From Helicostylum pulchrum (lineage: Eukaryota; Mucoromycota; Mucoromycetes; Mucorales; Mucoraceae): DNA of 64,000 nucleotides. How positions within the stretch are numbered: position 1 is the stretch's first letter; each line of letters opens with the position of its first letter. Location: positions 744,001 through 808,000 of the forward strand of contig JAIXMO010000007.1 in NCBI GenBank assembly GCA_025677825.1, in the 5' to 3' direction. Under the pieces are notes generated by a model that was not told the DNA's origin, searched no databases, and saw only the letters and a list, made by a program, of their open reading frames with translations. This document shows positions 37,489-49,282 of the stretch, one piece after another. Both the position numbers and the translations under genes were made by a program.

Positions 37489-38330
37489 AAATAAAAAAAA
37501 AGTAAATACTAACACTCATTTTGTATATAGAAAAAAAAAGAAAACAGTTCAACCTCTTTTTCTTTTCTTTTTTTTTTCTTTTTTTGGGCTTGTTAGGTCG
37601 CTATACTTTTTCAAATTCGCCCTTTTTTCTTTTTTTTCCCCTCCTCCTCCTTTATAAATAAAAACCGTTATTTCAGCTTCCTCTCCTCTCTCCCTCTCCC
37701 TCTCCCTTTCAAAAAAGAGGTTGCAAATAAAGTTTCACACACACACACAAAAACTCACGTATTACCATTATCATGCAATTTCTTTAGACTCCGAATTAAA
37801 AAAAAAAGGTGTAATTGAACCAAGCCATAGCACAAAAAACATCATGTCGAATTTTGTATCTTGATAATCACAGGGTATTTTTACGATCATCGATTTACTT
37901 GATTTAGAAACCCGAAGCGTGGTGATTTTTTTTTTAAATAATAATTTGAACAAGTTACTTTTTGCGTTTTACAAACAATAAATACGAGTCCCGGGGGAGC
38001 AGCGTAGATAACGAATCACGATATTCATGTATATTTTAAAAAAAATATAGAACTGATATTATAGATTGCGTTCTTTATTTGACACTATCACTAGTTATGA
38101 CGACAATAAAAATAAACAGCACATCTATATGTAACACGTTTGAGATATAGTTATTATGAAACACGTATGCTTCAAATTGACGTGTTAAAAATAGAACTAG
38201 AAACAGTTACATCTTTATATTAGCTCATAATACTATCGGATAAAAACATACATAAATTTTATTATCTTACAAGAAAGATAGATACAGATAAAGAAAAGAG
38301 GGGTATTGTCCTTTTTTTTTCTCGCAGTTA
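37489..38330. other. Convergent intergenic region
   Basis: 842 bp between the poly(A) polymerase and CCCH-protein stops. It contains CT-rich tracts near 37675-37710 and a short CA repeat at 37737-37749. No gene seen. Confidence 0.5.
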
Positions 38331-40811
38331 TTAATTAAGTAATATAAAGCTACTTCGGTTACTATTTGCACGATAAGAATTAGCGCCTGTCGGTATACCA
38401 GAAGCCGTATGGCGTCTACTAGACGATCCTGTTGATGGGTTTCGTTTAGGAATACCGGTTGAGCTACTATGTTTCTTTGGTGGATTAACTAAATCTTTGG
38501 GATGAATAAACGAGCATCTATTTCCAAACGGACAATCATCTCCAACTCTATATAATTAAAGAAAAAAAAGTTACTATTTAAAAACGCTCTTATATATGTA
38601 TATGTATATATATTACCTGCAAGGCGAAGTAGGATGCGAGAATTTACAATGCTTATTGGTACAATTGGGCCAATAATCACATCTATTCTTCATCTTTGGC
38701 ATATGCGACTGAGTTTGTTTACCGATTTTTTCTTCAATTGACCATTCCTTCTTTTCGTTTAAATTAAATGTACCGTTCAATCTTAGTGGTTCACCTGTCA
38801 TCATATTCCCACCAAATATAGGAGGACCCCAAGCAGCTCCATAAACCTGGCTATCAATATCTTGTTGTTTATTTAACACTGCTGTAATTCTATTCTTTTC
38901 TGAATGTAACGAAGATGTACTAGTGGAAGGTGTAGTAGAAGGTGATGATAGAGGTCCATCCGTTCCAACTTCAGAATCGGATACATAGTGTTGATGCTTT
39001 TGTACATATACTTGATACTTTAATAAAAGTGATGCATTGGTAGCTTCTACACGGACAAGGTTTGATTTTACTTTATCTGATTCTCGTTGAATATCTTTCA
39101 CTTTGGCACATCGAATTGATGCGATGAATTTTTGCGATTTCAAAGCAATCATTGCTTCTGTAGCATTGTATTGTGAAAGGAAAGGTACCGGTTGCTTCGG
39201 TAAAGAATCAATATATTGACGAGCGATGATAATATTGAGCGCTTCTGTTGAATTATAATCTGCAAGACATGGTCTAGGAGCCTTGGGAAGCGACTTGATA
39301 TACTTGCGATGTTGAAGAGCTAAAGATGCTTCAGTTGCGTTGAAAGCAGCAAGATGAGGTCTTGGTGGCGCAGGCAATGATTTAATATATTTACGATGCT
39401 GAAGAACGAGAGAAGCTTCAGTAGCATTATAAGCAGCAAGATGAGGTCTAGGAGCCTTGGGAAGTGACTTGATATACTTGCGATGTTGAAGGATAAGTGA
39501 AGCTTCAGTAGCATTGAAAGCAGCAAGATGAGGTCTTGGTGGTGCAGGCAATGATTTAATATATTTACGATGCTGAAGAGCGAGAGAAGCTTCAGTAGCA
39601 TTATAAGCAGCAAGATGAGGTCTAGGAGCCTTGGGAAGTGACTTGATATACTTGCGATGTTGAAGAGCTAAAGATGCTTCAGTTGCGTTGAAAGCAGCAA
39701 GATGAGGTCTTGGTGGCGCAGGCAATGATTTAATATATTTACGATGCTGAAGAACGAGAGAAGCTTCAGTAGCATTATAAGCAGCAAGATGAGGTCTAGG
39801 AGCCTTGGGAAGTGACTTGATATACTTGCGATGTTGAAGGATAAGTGAAGCTTCAGTAGCATTGAAAGCAGCAAGATGAGGTCTTGGTGGTGCAGGCAAT
39901 GATTTAATATATTTACGATGCTGAAGAACGAGAGAAGCTTCAGTAGCATTGAAAGCAGCAAGACAAGGTCTGGGAGGTTTAGGTAATGATTCAATATACT
40001 TACGAGATTGGAGGGCAAGGCAAGACAAGGTGGCATTGAAGGCAGCAAGAGATGGTCTATCAGGACGCAATGCAACGGCCTTATCACACTTTAACTTGCT
40101 CCCAAAGTCTTTATCCATGTTACCAATAACTCGTGTTGATTCTAAACTAGGTTTAACAATAACATTACGAGATTTGGTCGTATCCTTATCAGCTTTAACA
40201 TCAGTCGCAAATTCTTCGAAAAAACTTTTTTCGTTGACACGATATAAATTCTTAATATAGGTTTGAGCAACCATAATAGACATGGCAGTAGTAGCTTCAT
40301 AAGTTGATAGTGAGAGATGAGAAGTTTGTGCAACCTAATTTAAAGTAAATCAGGAGAGGAGGAGAATTAATAAATTTTTGTTTCATGGCTTGATTTATTT
40401 ATGTTACCTTGACTACGGAAGTGTCCGCCTTTTTTATTTCTCTGCTGACTTGACTTTTGGCCTCAGTTTTTTTAATTACAGGAATGGTACGATCTATAAA
40501 GATTACCAGATAAACATGTTTAATGGTACGTCTTTTTATTATGGCATTACATTGTTTTATAAATTACATACCAGTAGTAGATTTGATACTTCTACTTTTT
40601 ATTTCAGTAGGTTGAGTAGGTTTATCATTCTCGGCTTCTTGAGTAGACTCGTTTTTAACTATAAAGTACATTCAGAATTAGCTTGTGCGAATTGTCAAAA
40701 AAAAAAAAAAAAAAAAAAATCTACTTTACCAAAGAAAAAATAAAAAATTGCAAAGCCAGTTATAATGGCAAGAATAGCGTTTATCACGGTAGAGTCTATT
40801 AAACTGTCCAT
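38331..40811 (-). CDS. Membrane-anchored 29-residue-repeat protein with two Nab2-type CCCH zinc fingers
   Basis: Five exons (40730-40811, 40572-40658, 40408-40493, 38617-40334, 38331-38547) give 729 aa in one frame. Exon 1 encodes a single hydrophobic segment (INAILAIITGFAIFYFFFV, about residues 10-28) with no charged residue, so an N-terminal membrane anchor. A hydrophilic linker follows. Then come about 11 full copies of a 29-residue repeat (consensus RPHLAAFNATEASL / QHRKYIKSLP plus AP or KA), with one degenerate copy before and one or two after. Each looks like one helix capped by Pro/Asn. The C-terminus has C-DYWPN-C-TNKH-C-KFS-H and C-RVGDD-C-PFGNR-C-SFI-H, both C-x5-C-x4/5-C-x3-H, the Nab2/ZC3H14 polyadenosine-binding type. 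A basic Ser-rich tail follows. Function is unknown; poly(A) RNA binding at a membrane is an inference. The start exon is predicted from frame and splice sites only. Confidence 0.78.
39150..40070 (-). repeat. 87-bp tandem coding repeats with a 174-bp higher-order period
   Basis: About 11 copies of an 87-bp unit inside the CCCH-protein gene. Adjacent units alternate between two variants (LPAPPRPHLAAFN and LPKAPRPHLAAYN), so pairs of units repeat nearly identically, for example 39360-39533 and 39708-39881. The outermost copies are more diverged. Confidence 0.93.
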
Positions 40812-42002
40812 GATTTTTTTGAATTGTATATGAATATATTTACGAAAAAAAAATATAAAGAAGAAGAGAAATAATGGATTCTATCAAATGCATTTATACT
40901 ATGAAAAAAAAATGCTTTAGGAGCCCGATCCAATCATGTTTATTAAAGATATCTCTGACTGAAACCAGGATTTCCCTTGCTGTATCATGTCTTTTTTATT
41001 ACTTTTCAACCAAATTGAGGAAAACTTTATTTGTACACATGGCCATTTGGTTACACAAAAAGTTCAGAAAATTATGTTTCCTTAAATTAAATGCTACTAC
41101 TTTATAAAAATGTTTGTTATTATTTCTGATACAAAAAGAAAAGGAGGGTATCCCCGTTTTTTTATTCGACACAATAACGGTGTATATCCTTGTTACGTTT
41201 CAATATTGAGAGTTAGAGAGTACAGGTTTAGAATGTGATAAATATACACGCTTTTTTTTTAAAAAAAAAATGCACATTACTTATTATTTACTGGTACCTG
41301 ACTTTGCTGCTTTTTTCGTAGTTATCCTCATCGGTGACTCGGGCTTAGGAAAAAAACCTAATATCACATAGTGGTATTTATTATAGAATAACTTCAAATT
41401 AGCTTAATGGTGCTATGGGCCGCATCATTAATTTATCGTATTGCCGAAATATACCTTTGTGTTAAATGAACTTGTGAGAATACAACACCTTTAAAAAAAA
41501 TGTGTGAACTTTGGATGATCACGTCTTTAAATGTAGTGGTGATATTAGTTTAAGAAAGAAAGAAAAAGTGTGATTGGTGACCCACAAAGAAAACTGAACG
41601 ATTTTGTATGTACCCAAGTATACGTTTTGTTCTGCACGCCCTTTTGACGCTTTATATTTTCTCCTTTGAGATTTTATTTCCATAACCAATATAATAAACA
41701 TTTCTCTTCAGTTATCGAACGATATTATTAGCAACTAACTAGAACTATTTCTATTAATATATTAGGTCCAAGCACAAAGATGACAGGCACTGTTAGTCAT
41801 TACTGTCAACAGGGAGGGAGAAAAAAAGAACAACAGCATATTTACATCACGTGAGGGCATTGTCTGTACATCACCCCGTCCCAATAAGCTTTTCATTTAA
41901 TCATTTCCCTGTCCCCAACAAAAAAAAATATTTTAATTGCCAAGTAAAAAGGTTCTATTTTCTTTCTTTTTATTTTTCTTTATTTTAAATATATATATTT
42001 TT
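40812..42002. other. Intergenic region, no gene seen
   Basis: 1.2 kb between divergent starts of the CCCH-repeat protein and the PEX30-type protein. Open frames at 40874-41107 (+) and 41519-41701 (-) do not resemble proteins. Confidence 0.5.
41847..41854. promoter_or_regulatory. Palindromic TCACGTGA E-box about 150 bp upstream of the PEX30-type gene
   Basis: A perfect 8-bp palindrome containing CACGTG, a site typically bound by bHLH factors. Position relative to the start at 42003 is plausible for a promoter element. A chance match is possible. Confidence 0.35.
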
Positions 42003-43276
42003 ATGAGTGTAAAAATCACTCTTAAATATGATTCTATAAAGCATCATTATACAGTACTACAACCTATTATTCAACTATTACGTATCATAGCATGGGAAAA
42101 AGATTATACTCGACACTCTATTATTCTAATACTACTATGGACATTTTTCTGGTTTCATACAACACTAGTTGCTTATACTATGCCAATATGTATTATCATA
42201 GCGTGTTACCATGAAAACGCTAATCAAACGAGTAACGATGATAATACTAAAAGACAATATAGTATTGAGAAATTGACAGACGAATTAAATGAAATTCAAT
42301 CATTATTACTTCCAAGTATAGAATCCAAAGACCGATTTCGTCGTCGATCATTATTTGTGTTAAACCAAACATATTACTACCAAGCACTATTATTTACTTT
42401 GGCATATTCGGCTTGGGTTATTTTATTAAATATATTTGGTGTTAAAAAGATCATTTGGTCTCTTGGTAGTTTTATTCTCATCTGGAACAGTCCACTGGCA
42501 AAAGTCATTCGATACTCATGTCATCAGGCACAATTCTTATTTCACCAGCAGCCTAACAAACAAATCATCAAATCAACAATAAATCCAAGTAGTATGACGC
42601 ACACAAATGATTATCTTGATCGATTTTATAGATTTGTTATTATAGAGCATCAACGATGGTGGTTACATTGTGGTTGGACTTCACTGCTATTACCAAACGA
42701 AAGACCAAAATGGTAACTAAAAACATTTTATTTAACATCACATGGATAAATAATTGAATGATTTTTTTTAGGTCTGATCAATATCTATCAAAGGTACCAT
42801 CTATTGCATTATTTCGTTTACCTCCTCCAACAACCAAACTTGATAAACTGACAAATAAGTCCATCCAAACTGCATGGAAATGGATATCACCAGAATGGCA
42901 AATAGATGACAACCACAATGATGTAGATACTGATGGATGGGAATATGGTAGTTGGGACTGGACAAACTGGAACACCAAATCTTCAGGTTTACGCGTCTTA
43001 ACACGTCGCAGGCATTGGGTTAAAAGTGCACGTCTTGTGAAAGAAGAAATAACGAACGATAATACCGCATTACCTATCAATATTAAAATATCGAATCCTA
43101 GCTCTTCTATTTTTACGTCTTTATCTTCGGAAGAATCCTTTATATGCACTACTCCCCTTCCATCACCTACCTCACTTCATACAAAGTCTATCAGCACTTT
43201 TAATCAGCCTGTGGAACCTACCCTGTTCTCGGATCATCACTCTACTATTGACAGTCAAATTTGGCTACCTCGCTAG
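42003..43276 (+). CDS. PEX30/PEX24-type dysferlin-domain membrane protein
   Basis: Family members (Pex30, Pex31, Pex23/24) are reticulon-like ER/peroxisome membrane proteins controlling peroxisome number and ER contact sites. Exons 42003-42712 and 42772-43276 give 404 aa. I chose the ATG at 42003 (MSVKITLKYD) over an upstream in-frame ATG at 41937 that would add a T-run-encoded hydrophobic stretch. Two hydrophobic hairpins (residues about 40-70 and 130-175) flank an acidic cytosolic loop. The dysferlin N motif (WWLHCGWTSLLLPNERPKWSD) is joined across the intron, and the C motif is GWEYGSWDWTNW then RRRHWVKSARLV. The C-terminal tail is Ser/Thr/Pro-rich. Confidence 0.88.
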
Positions 43277-45034
43277 TTGGAACGCGTTTTCCAATTTTTG
43301 TATCATACTGTATCACCTTATTCCCCCAACCTAACCTTTTAAATTTATATATTACTTTTTTGTATATTTACAATTTCTTTATTTTATTTTCTGAAAAAAA
43401 ATATTGTATGCGTCTAATTCTATTACCATTTATAAATATAATAAAACATGCGTCATGTTTATGGAAACAAGTTAGTTGCACATCTATAGACGTTACATTT
43501 TTTAAAAAAAAAACCTTAAATAAGCTTATTCGGCTTTTGAAGGCGGTTTTTTTTCCATAGCAATAATTACATCGTTACTATAAAAACTATTTGCTTAAAA
43601 ATCTACCAGTACAAACGAATAGGTTGTAAACATGCAAGTTAATTTACATATAGTGTTATGTCAAAAGAAATGAGTCATGTGCTTTTTCTCGATCTAAGAA
43701 GTCTAAAAATATATTACGCATACACAAAACAACTGAAAAGTACTCCATGGCACTATTGTTATTTTGTTTTATTTACTATCTTACGCGCCTTCTTTAAAAT
43801 ATATATATTTATTTATTTATATATTATATATATTTGAGAAAGAACTACGTAAAACGCATTGCTGTCAAGAATCAAAAACCTTATCGACAGGAAAAAAAAA
43901 ACACCAAAAAAAGTTACCCCAAAAAAGCGATGTATGATCTAGTAATGACCTTTTTCGAAGTAAGCACCGATGCCAGGATATCTACTAAAAGAAGCGCTTG
44001 ATTCCTATTAATCAATACAGCATCTGAAAAAAATTGCGATACAGCCATGAGCATCCAGGGTATCTTTCTCCAATGAGTATTTAATAACTGTCGGTACTCT
44101 TCACTAATCTGAGTATAACTCTCAAGTGTTAATAGTTGAAGATACGGGTTTACTTTAATAATGCCATTGAAAACCGTATTGTTGGACAAGTCTTTAATAT
44201 GCATACAGTCGGTAGATGAAATAATATCTTCGGTATATGGTTATCATATCGTTGACTAAGTAGACTTGACGATTATGCTGCGCAAATATTTTTCTTTTAA
44301 AGACGCTGTAATTTTTGATACGCGTTATGATAAAATATCTATTTAATCATACTTTTTTCCTTCTCACACTCGTACTTATACGTTAATAAAAGAAAAACTC
44401 GTCTTTACATGCAATTATATTAGAATATCTGTATTGATCTGTGGTTGATTCAAATTTAATTGGCTAAATGTTCGAAAATGTTCCCTTTGAGAGTACTAAA
44501 AACATTTCCTAAAGCATTTCGAACAAGAATGGAATATATATCTGTCATTATTTGTTATTTGACCTGTCCAAGCAGTGCGTTGTTTTTAAAAATTGAGGCG
44601 TCTATTTTAGTTCTTGGAATCGGTACGACCAAATTTAGAAAGTAAACCAAATCTGGACTGATTTCCGGATTCACAAACGAATACGGTGGCACCCCTCTTT
44701 TTTTTTACTGCGACAGGTACAAAACTCTTTTTTAAAGATCCCTTGTACGCGTATATGTATACGAAGATACGTGTTTCTTTGAGGCGCAATATTTCCAAGA
44801 AGATATCGGCTTATGAAAGGCCGTTAAATTACATGAAAAATGATTTCACACGTCGCTTGGCATGTTGACAGTGCAACGAACTGAGTGTAATTTCTTATCA
44901 TGCACTTCGCCACATATTACGCAACCGCAGTATTTTTTTATATAAATAAAATGCAATATTTCGTCAGATTTTTTTTTATCATTATTATTTCACTCTTCCT
45001 CTTTTCACAAACTCTTTTTTTTAAAAAAAAAAAT
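43277..45034. other. 1.75 kb gene-poor region with possible coding remnants
   Basis: 43914-44204 (-) is a 96-codon open frame with protein-like composition (LLNTHWRKIPWMLMAVSQFF, LLLVDILASVL) but no start context, splice partners or family I recognise. 44607-44798 (-) ends GLLSKFGRTDSKN and is likewise unrecognised. Both could be remnants of mobile or decayed genes. The rest is A/T-rich spacer. Confidence 0.35.
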
Positions 45035-47180
45035 ATGTCCGTTACAGATTTAATTAATCCTTCCACACATATTGGCAATGCTATCCATCTTTTGCTCACT
45101 TTTCTTGAAAAGATCTCTGAAGAAAATGTTTGGAAGAGTATTCTTGGTGAACGTTTAGTTAACCTTGGTCAAAAGTATTTCGGAAATGATTTTGTTGCTC
45201 TTTCTTTGGCTATTTATATCGCTCGTAAGTTAATATATAGTATCGCTCTTAAAAAAATGTGTATATTAATTCTCTTTCCGCGCAGCCATTTTAAAAACGC
45301 ACTGGCATAATTTGATAGAAATGCTTTTCAAAAAAGTCAGAAATACAGATACAGTATCAGTAAAGATTTATTCTACAAATTCCTTGTATAATAATATCAG
45401 TAAGTATATTTTCGAACATGGTCCTTCTCGTGGAAATCTTACTACCGGCGTGGCCGAGTACGGAGGTGGGTGCGGAAATTATACCAGTACCGACTACTAT
45501 GAGGATGATGAGGATTTGAATTCCGAATATACTAGCAGCACCGTAAAGGATTCGGAATGTGATGATGATTCTATGAAGGTTAAGCTTCTCCCACGTAAGT
45601 TTTATTATTATTGTTGGTATTATTACGCGTAGCTAATAGTTATATTTATAAAATAGCACCTAGTTTTGTGGAAGAGATTACTTATAAAGGACATGTTATC
45701 TCTGCATCATTTGTGGCATATACTGAGGATACAGGAGAACATATTGAACTCACGTAAGTTTCTTTTTTTTTTTTGCGACTTTATTTAGTTATTTTTTTTC
45801 TAACGTGTATACATATATGTATTTAGTATGAGAGGTACCAATACTAGACTTCTGCATTTATTTATTCAAGAATGGTCTATTTTGTACAACACAACCACAG
45901 TAACCAAGGTACGTACTTTGCAAAAAAAAAAAAAGATGTCAAATAATCCTAACCATTTATATATTATAGTATGTATATCGTGCTAATGGTTGTTGTTGGA
46001 ACTACGAAAGAGAATTACCTGAAAGATCTCTGGAGAGTGTTCACTTACGTGATGGTCAAAAGGAAAAATTGATTACAGGTAACGTACATTTAAATGAAAA
46101 ATTATTTATATACATATTCTAAAAATAAATCTACTTAAGATATGGAAACTTTTAGAAGTAGAGCTGAGTGGTATCGTAAGAGAGGCATTCCTCATCGTCG
46201 TGGATATCTCTTGTATGGTCCTCCTGGTACTGGCAAAAGTTCGATCATTCAAGCTATTGCTGTATGTATTATTATTTTCTTTCTTATGTTATCAATTACT
46301 AAATTTTTTTCTTTATATATAGAATACGCTCGGGTTACATGTCGCTTTCTCTAGTTTATCTGGTATTGGTGGTAATGAAACTCTCTCGTCTCTTATGTCT
46401 GATTTACCCTATAATTCTATTATGGTAATTGAAGATATTGATCACTTGTTTGAATCCGTTACCGATAAAACCAAGGCCACCTCTTCTTCCTTAACAATGT
46501 CCGGTCTTTTGAATGTATTGGATGGTTTGCAAAGTCAAGAAGGATCTAGTAAGTAACTTTATCATTATCGTAAAAAGAATGATACTAAACTTTATATTAT
46601 AGTGATTTTTATGACCTGTAATAACATTGATAAGATCCAACCTGCTTTGCTTAGACCTGGAAGAATCGATCTCAAGTTCAAACTTGATTATGCTGCACCC
46701 GAACAAATTCGCGATACTTTCTGGAGATTTATGAACTTGGATGATGAAACTTCTTTGCCGTTGGGACCTGATGAAAGAGCTAAAGTGGAAAAGATTGCGT
46801 TAGAGTTTGAAAAGCGGATCCCTGAATATCATGTCACTACGGCTGAAATCCAAGGATACTTTATCAACTTGTTGTTGGCTTCAAAGGCAAATGAGTGGTC
46901 CCAGGAGGATTTACATAGAGAAATCTTTGAGCGCATTCCTGAGTTTATGAAGCAAGTAGAGCTGGATAGAACGCAAGCTAAAAAGCATAGTGGAGATAGT
47001 GATAGTAGTGACGATAAGGAAGAAGAAAAGAAGGATGATAAAGAAGACGGAAAGAAAGACGAAAAATTAGATGAAAAGAAGGATGGAAAGAAGGAAGTTA
47101 AAGAAGAAGAAAATAAAGAAGCCAAAGAGGAGGAAGTGAATGAAGATGATACCAAAAAAGAAGTCGAAAAAACTGAGTAG
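45035..47180 (+). CDS. BCS1-like AAA ATPase
   Basis: AAA ATPase of the BCS1 subfamily; true BCS1 translocates the Rieske protein across the mitochondrial inner membrane. Eight exons: 45035-45224, 45286-45594, 45657-45753, 45827-45908, 45970-46078, 46140-46261, 46323-46548, 46603-47180; 570 aa. A hydrophobic helix near residues 50-65 ([11 protein letters not shown]) precedes the BCS1-type middle domain. The middle domain has an acidic insertion ([12 protein letters not shown]). The AAA core is complete: Walker [10 protein letters not shown], Walker [10 protein letters not shown], sensor [19 protein letters not shown] with arginine fingers. The C-terminal about 70 residues are almost only Lys/Glu/Asp, unlike mitochondrial Bcs1. 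Fungi carry several BCS1-like paralogues, and the highly charged tail and lack of an obvious presequence favour one of these. Confidence 0.88.
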
Positions 47181-48166
47181 ACAAAATGAATATATACCCA
47201 AAATATGAATTGTATAATAGAACAAATTGATTTACATAATTAAAATAAAATATTTTTTTAAGCTACTAGCTATTAAGTCTCTCTGCATATTTTTAATTGC
47301 TTACTTCGCGTTATCTAAAGGCTTAGAAGACTTACAATCATATGGGTTACTTCTCGCGCAGATTCTCATTATCATGAGCTCGACTAACCTTAATCACATT
47401 TATATTATAAAATTGATGTGGGTAGTCTGGTCGTTGAAGATTATGATACCCAGATTTTGTAATTCCTTGCATGTCAAGTCGTAAGTCTTTATTTTCCAGT
47501 TTTCCGAGGAAAATTTGTAAGACGGACCATTGGGGCATCATCAAAAAATTTATTAGTAAAATAGCCCCCAATTCTTGCAGCAGGTATACCTAGCGATCGT
47601 GAAAGAGAACTGCAAATATGTCACTATTCCTTTTAGTCAAAATTAGTTCTCTACTTTAACTTTATATTTTTACACGAAGAACCAAATTTGAAAATAATTG
47701 TGGATCAAGTCTTCGACTTGATCTAAAAAATATATAATCATCAAGCCGGAAGCTCTTATCAAAATAATAACCAAAACTAAAAACATAAAAATATATAAAT
47801 ATTACCTTCTTTTTGATAATAAAAATGTATTTCACTTTTTGTAAACAATTTAATCTTATACTTCTCTTAACTTATAAAAGATCTTTAAATCAAGCTCTTT
47901 TATTTTATCTTTACTTTTTATCTTATTTTGTTCCTGAATTCCCTTGGATCCTACTTTCCATTGTACTTTTTACCAAAACTCTTTATTTACTTTATTTTCC
48001 TAAGTCGTTCTACTTATAAAACAGGAACTGGTGCTCACTTAAAACTTACTATTACCTTTTATCTTTTATTTTATTTCTCTACCACATACCAAATTCTAAC
48101 AGTACATAACTGACATCGAAGAACAAAGCTATGCACACTACATACGCTAACAAAAAAGCAAAAAGA
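47181..48166. other. Intergenic region with decayed coding remnant and hairpin
   Basis: The minus strand at about 47340-47620 reads as protein-like sequence over two frames (GGYFTNKFFDDAPMV, then LRLDMQGITKSGYHNLQR), interrupted by a frame change. The family is not recognised. A perfect 9-bp inverted repeat with a TTC loop lies at 47703-47723. The remainder is A/T-rich. Confidence 0.4.
47703..47723. repeat. Perfect 9-bp inverted repeat, 3-base loop
   Basis: GATCAAGTC, then TTC, then GACTTGATC. Isolated in the spacer left of the tRNA gene; no linked ORF. Confidence 0.85.
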
Positions 48167-48237
48167 GGTCGCACCGAGAATCGAACTCGGATCACCGGAT
48201 TCAAAGACCGATATGATAACCATTACACTATGCAACC
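48167..48237 (-). tRNA. tRNA-Gln (anticodon TTG)
   Basis: Read on the minus strand, a full cloverleaf forms. The acceptor GGTTGCA pairs with TGCGACC, allowing one G-T pair. The D-arm GTGTAATGGTTATCA is typical of eukaryotic tRNA-Gln. The anticodon loop CTTTGAA gives anticodon TTG with T at position 33. The T-arm is CCGAG-TTCGAAT-CTCGG and contains the B box. There is no intron. The last anticodon-stem pair (31-39) is a T-T mismatch. Confidence 0.92.
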
Positions 48238-49282
48238 ATCTTATATAATGTCAATCTGAAAAAGACTTATAATTTGAATAACCCGGAATTCAATAGTCCG
48301 GTACGCAGCAGTCCGGTACGCAACAGTCCGGCTGGTCCGGATCAAGATGAAGACCTCATGGATATCCCGGTTGAAATCGAGCTTAGGCTTAAGAAAACTA
48401 AGATCCAAAAAAGGAAATTTGTACCATCCATCACGATAAATAAGAATAGGAAATTTGCGTAACAGTGTCACGGACATCTTTTATAAGGAAAATACATGCG
48501 GTATAGATTTACCCGTAGTAAATCTATACTTGTCAAAATAAAGCAGCAAAGCAGACTTCAAAATAGTAATCAAAAGGTGTGAATATATAGCGTGTATATA
48601 TTAGGAAACTTCTTGGTAAATCTCTAACAGATTATTTTTTCAGATTATCCGTTTGCATCGACACCGCCATATCATAGGGAAGCTCTTTTTGAAATACATG
48701 GACATCTAATTACATAAAAGGTGCTTGTATACCAATTCATCGCTTTAAAAAAAAAGAAGAAAAGGACGGAATAAATAGGCTGATTTAACCATGATAAAAA
48801 GGAGGGTTTATTTAATTATGATAAAAAGACGGATTTATTTAATCATTATATATTATATTTCTCACGTACTCATACTTACGCTATTAAAAAAAACAGTTAT
48901 TGTTGGACGTGCGCCAAAAAATTACTTAATAAATTGGTACTGGAGGTGTACCAAGAATTAGCCATGTAGTAATACTTGATAGTTTTACGGGTGAAAACAG
49001 ACGCTATGTAAAAGAAATATTTGACTTTAAAAAAAGCTTTGATAAGTACGGCCATATTCTTTTCGTCTGTATCTAGAAGTTACGTGACAAAGGACTCTTT
49101 TTATTATACTATACTCAATATTACACAGAGGGGTTTTCCAAAAGAAAAGGATGAACTATACACTTGATGATGGAGACAGGTTCGGGGTCCAATCAAGCCA
49201 CGTTTAATCGCGAAACGCGGGTGTAAAGCATTTTTTCAGTGGACCTCAAAAAAGCCACTTTTTCTTTTTTCTTTATACACAA
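48238..49282. other. Spacer with short tandem repeats, a hairpin and a small orphan ORF
   Basis: 48274-48462 (+) is a 62-codon frame starting [19 protein letters not shown] and ending KKTKIQKRKFVPSITINKNRKF, with an internal AGTCCGGTACGCA-type repeat. It looks like a fragment of a larger protein, possibly retroelement-derived. A perfect 12-bp inverted repeat follows at 48501-48529, and a 27-bp direct repeat occurs twice at about 48791-48844. No complete gene. Confidence 0.4.
48501..48529. repeat. Perfect 12-bp inverted repeat, 5-base loop
   Basis: GTATAGATTTAC, loop CCGTA, GTAAATCTATAC. Could be a recombination or mobile-element footprint. Confidence 0.88.

Noticed and set aside
39150..40070. 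CRISPR-like array
   Set aside because: The direct repeats are contiguous coding units without spacers, in a eukaryotic gene.
39320..40333. Leu-rich repeat-like frames beside the CCCH-repeat gene
   Set aside because: Alternate frames of the 87-bp coding repeat. The main frame has conserved ends, zinc fingers and splice sites.
47703..47723. Hairpin as a transcription terminator
   Set aside because: Eukaryotic context and no upstream gene on the right strand; reported only as an inverted repeat.
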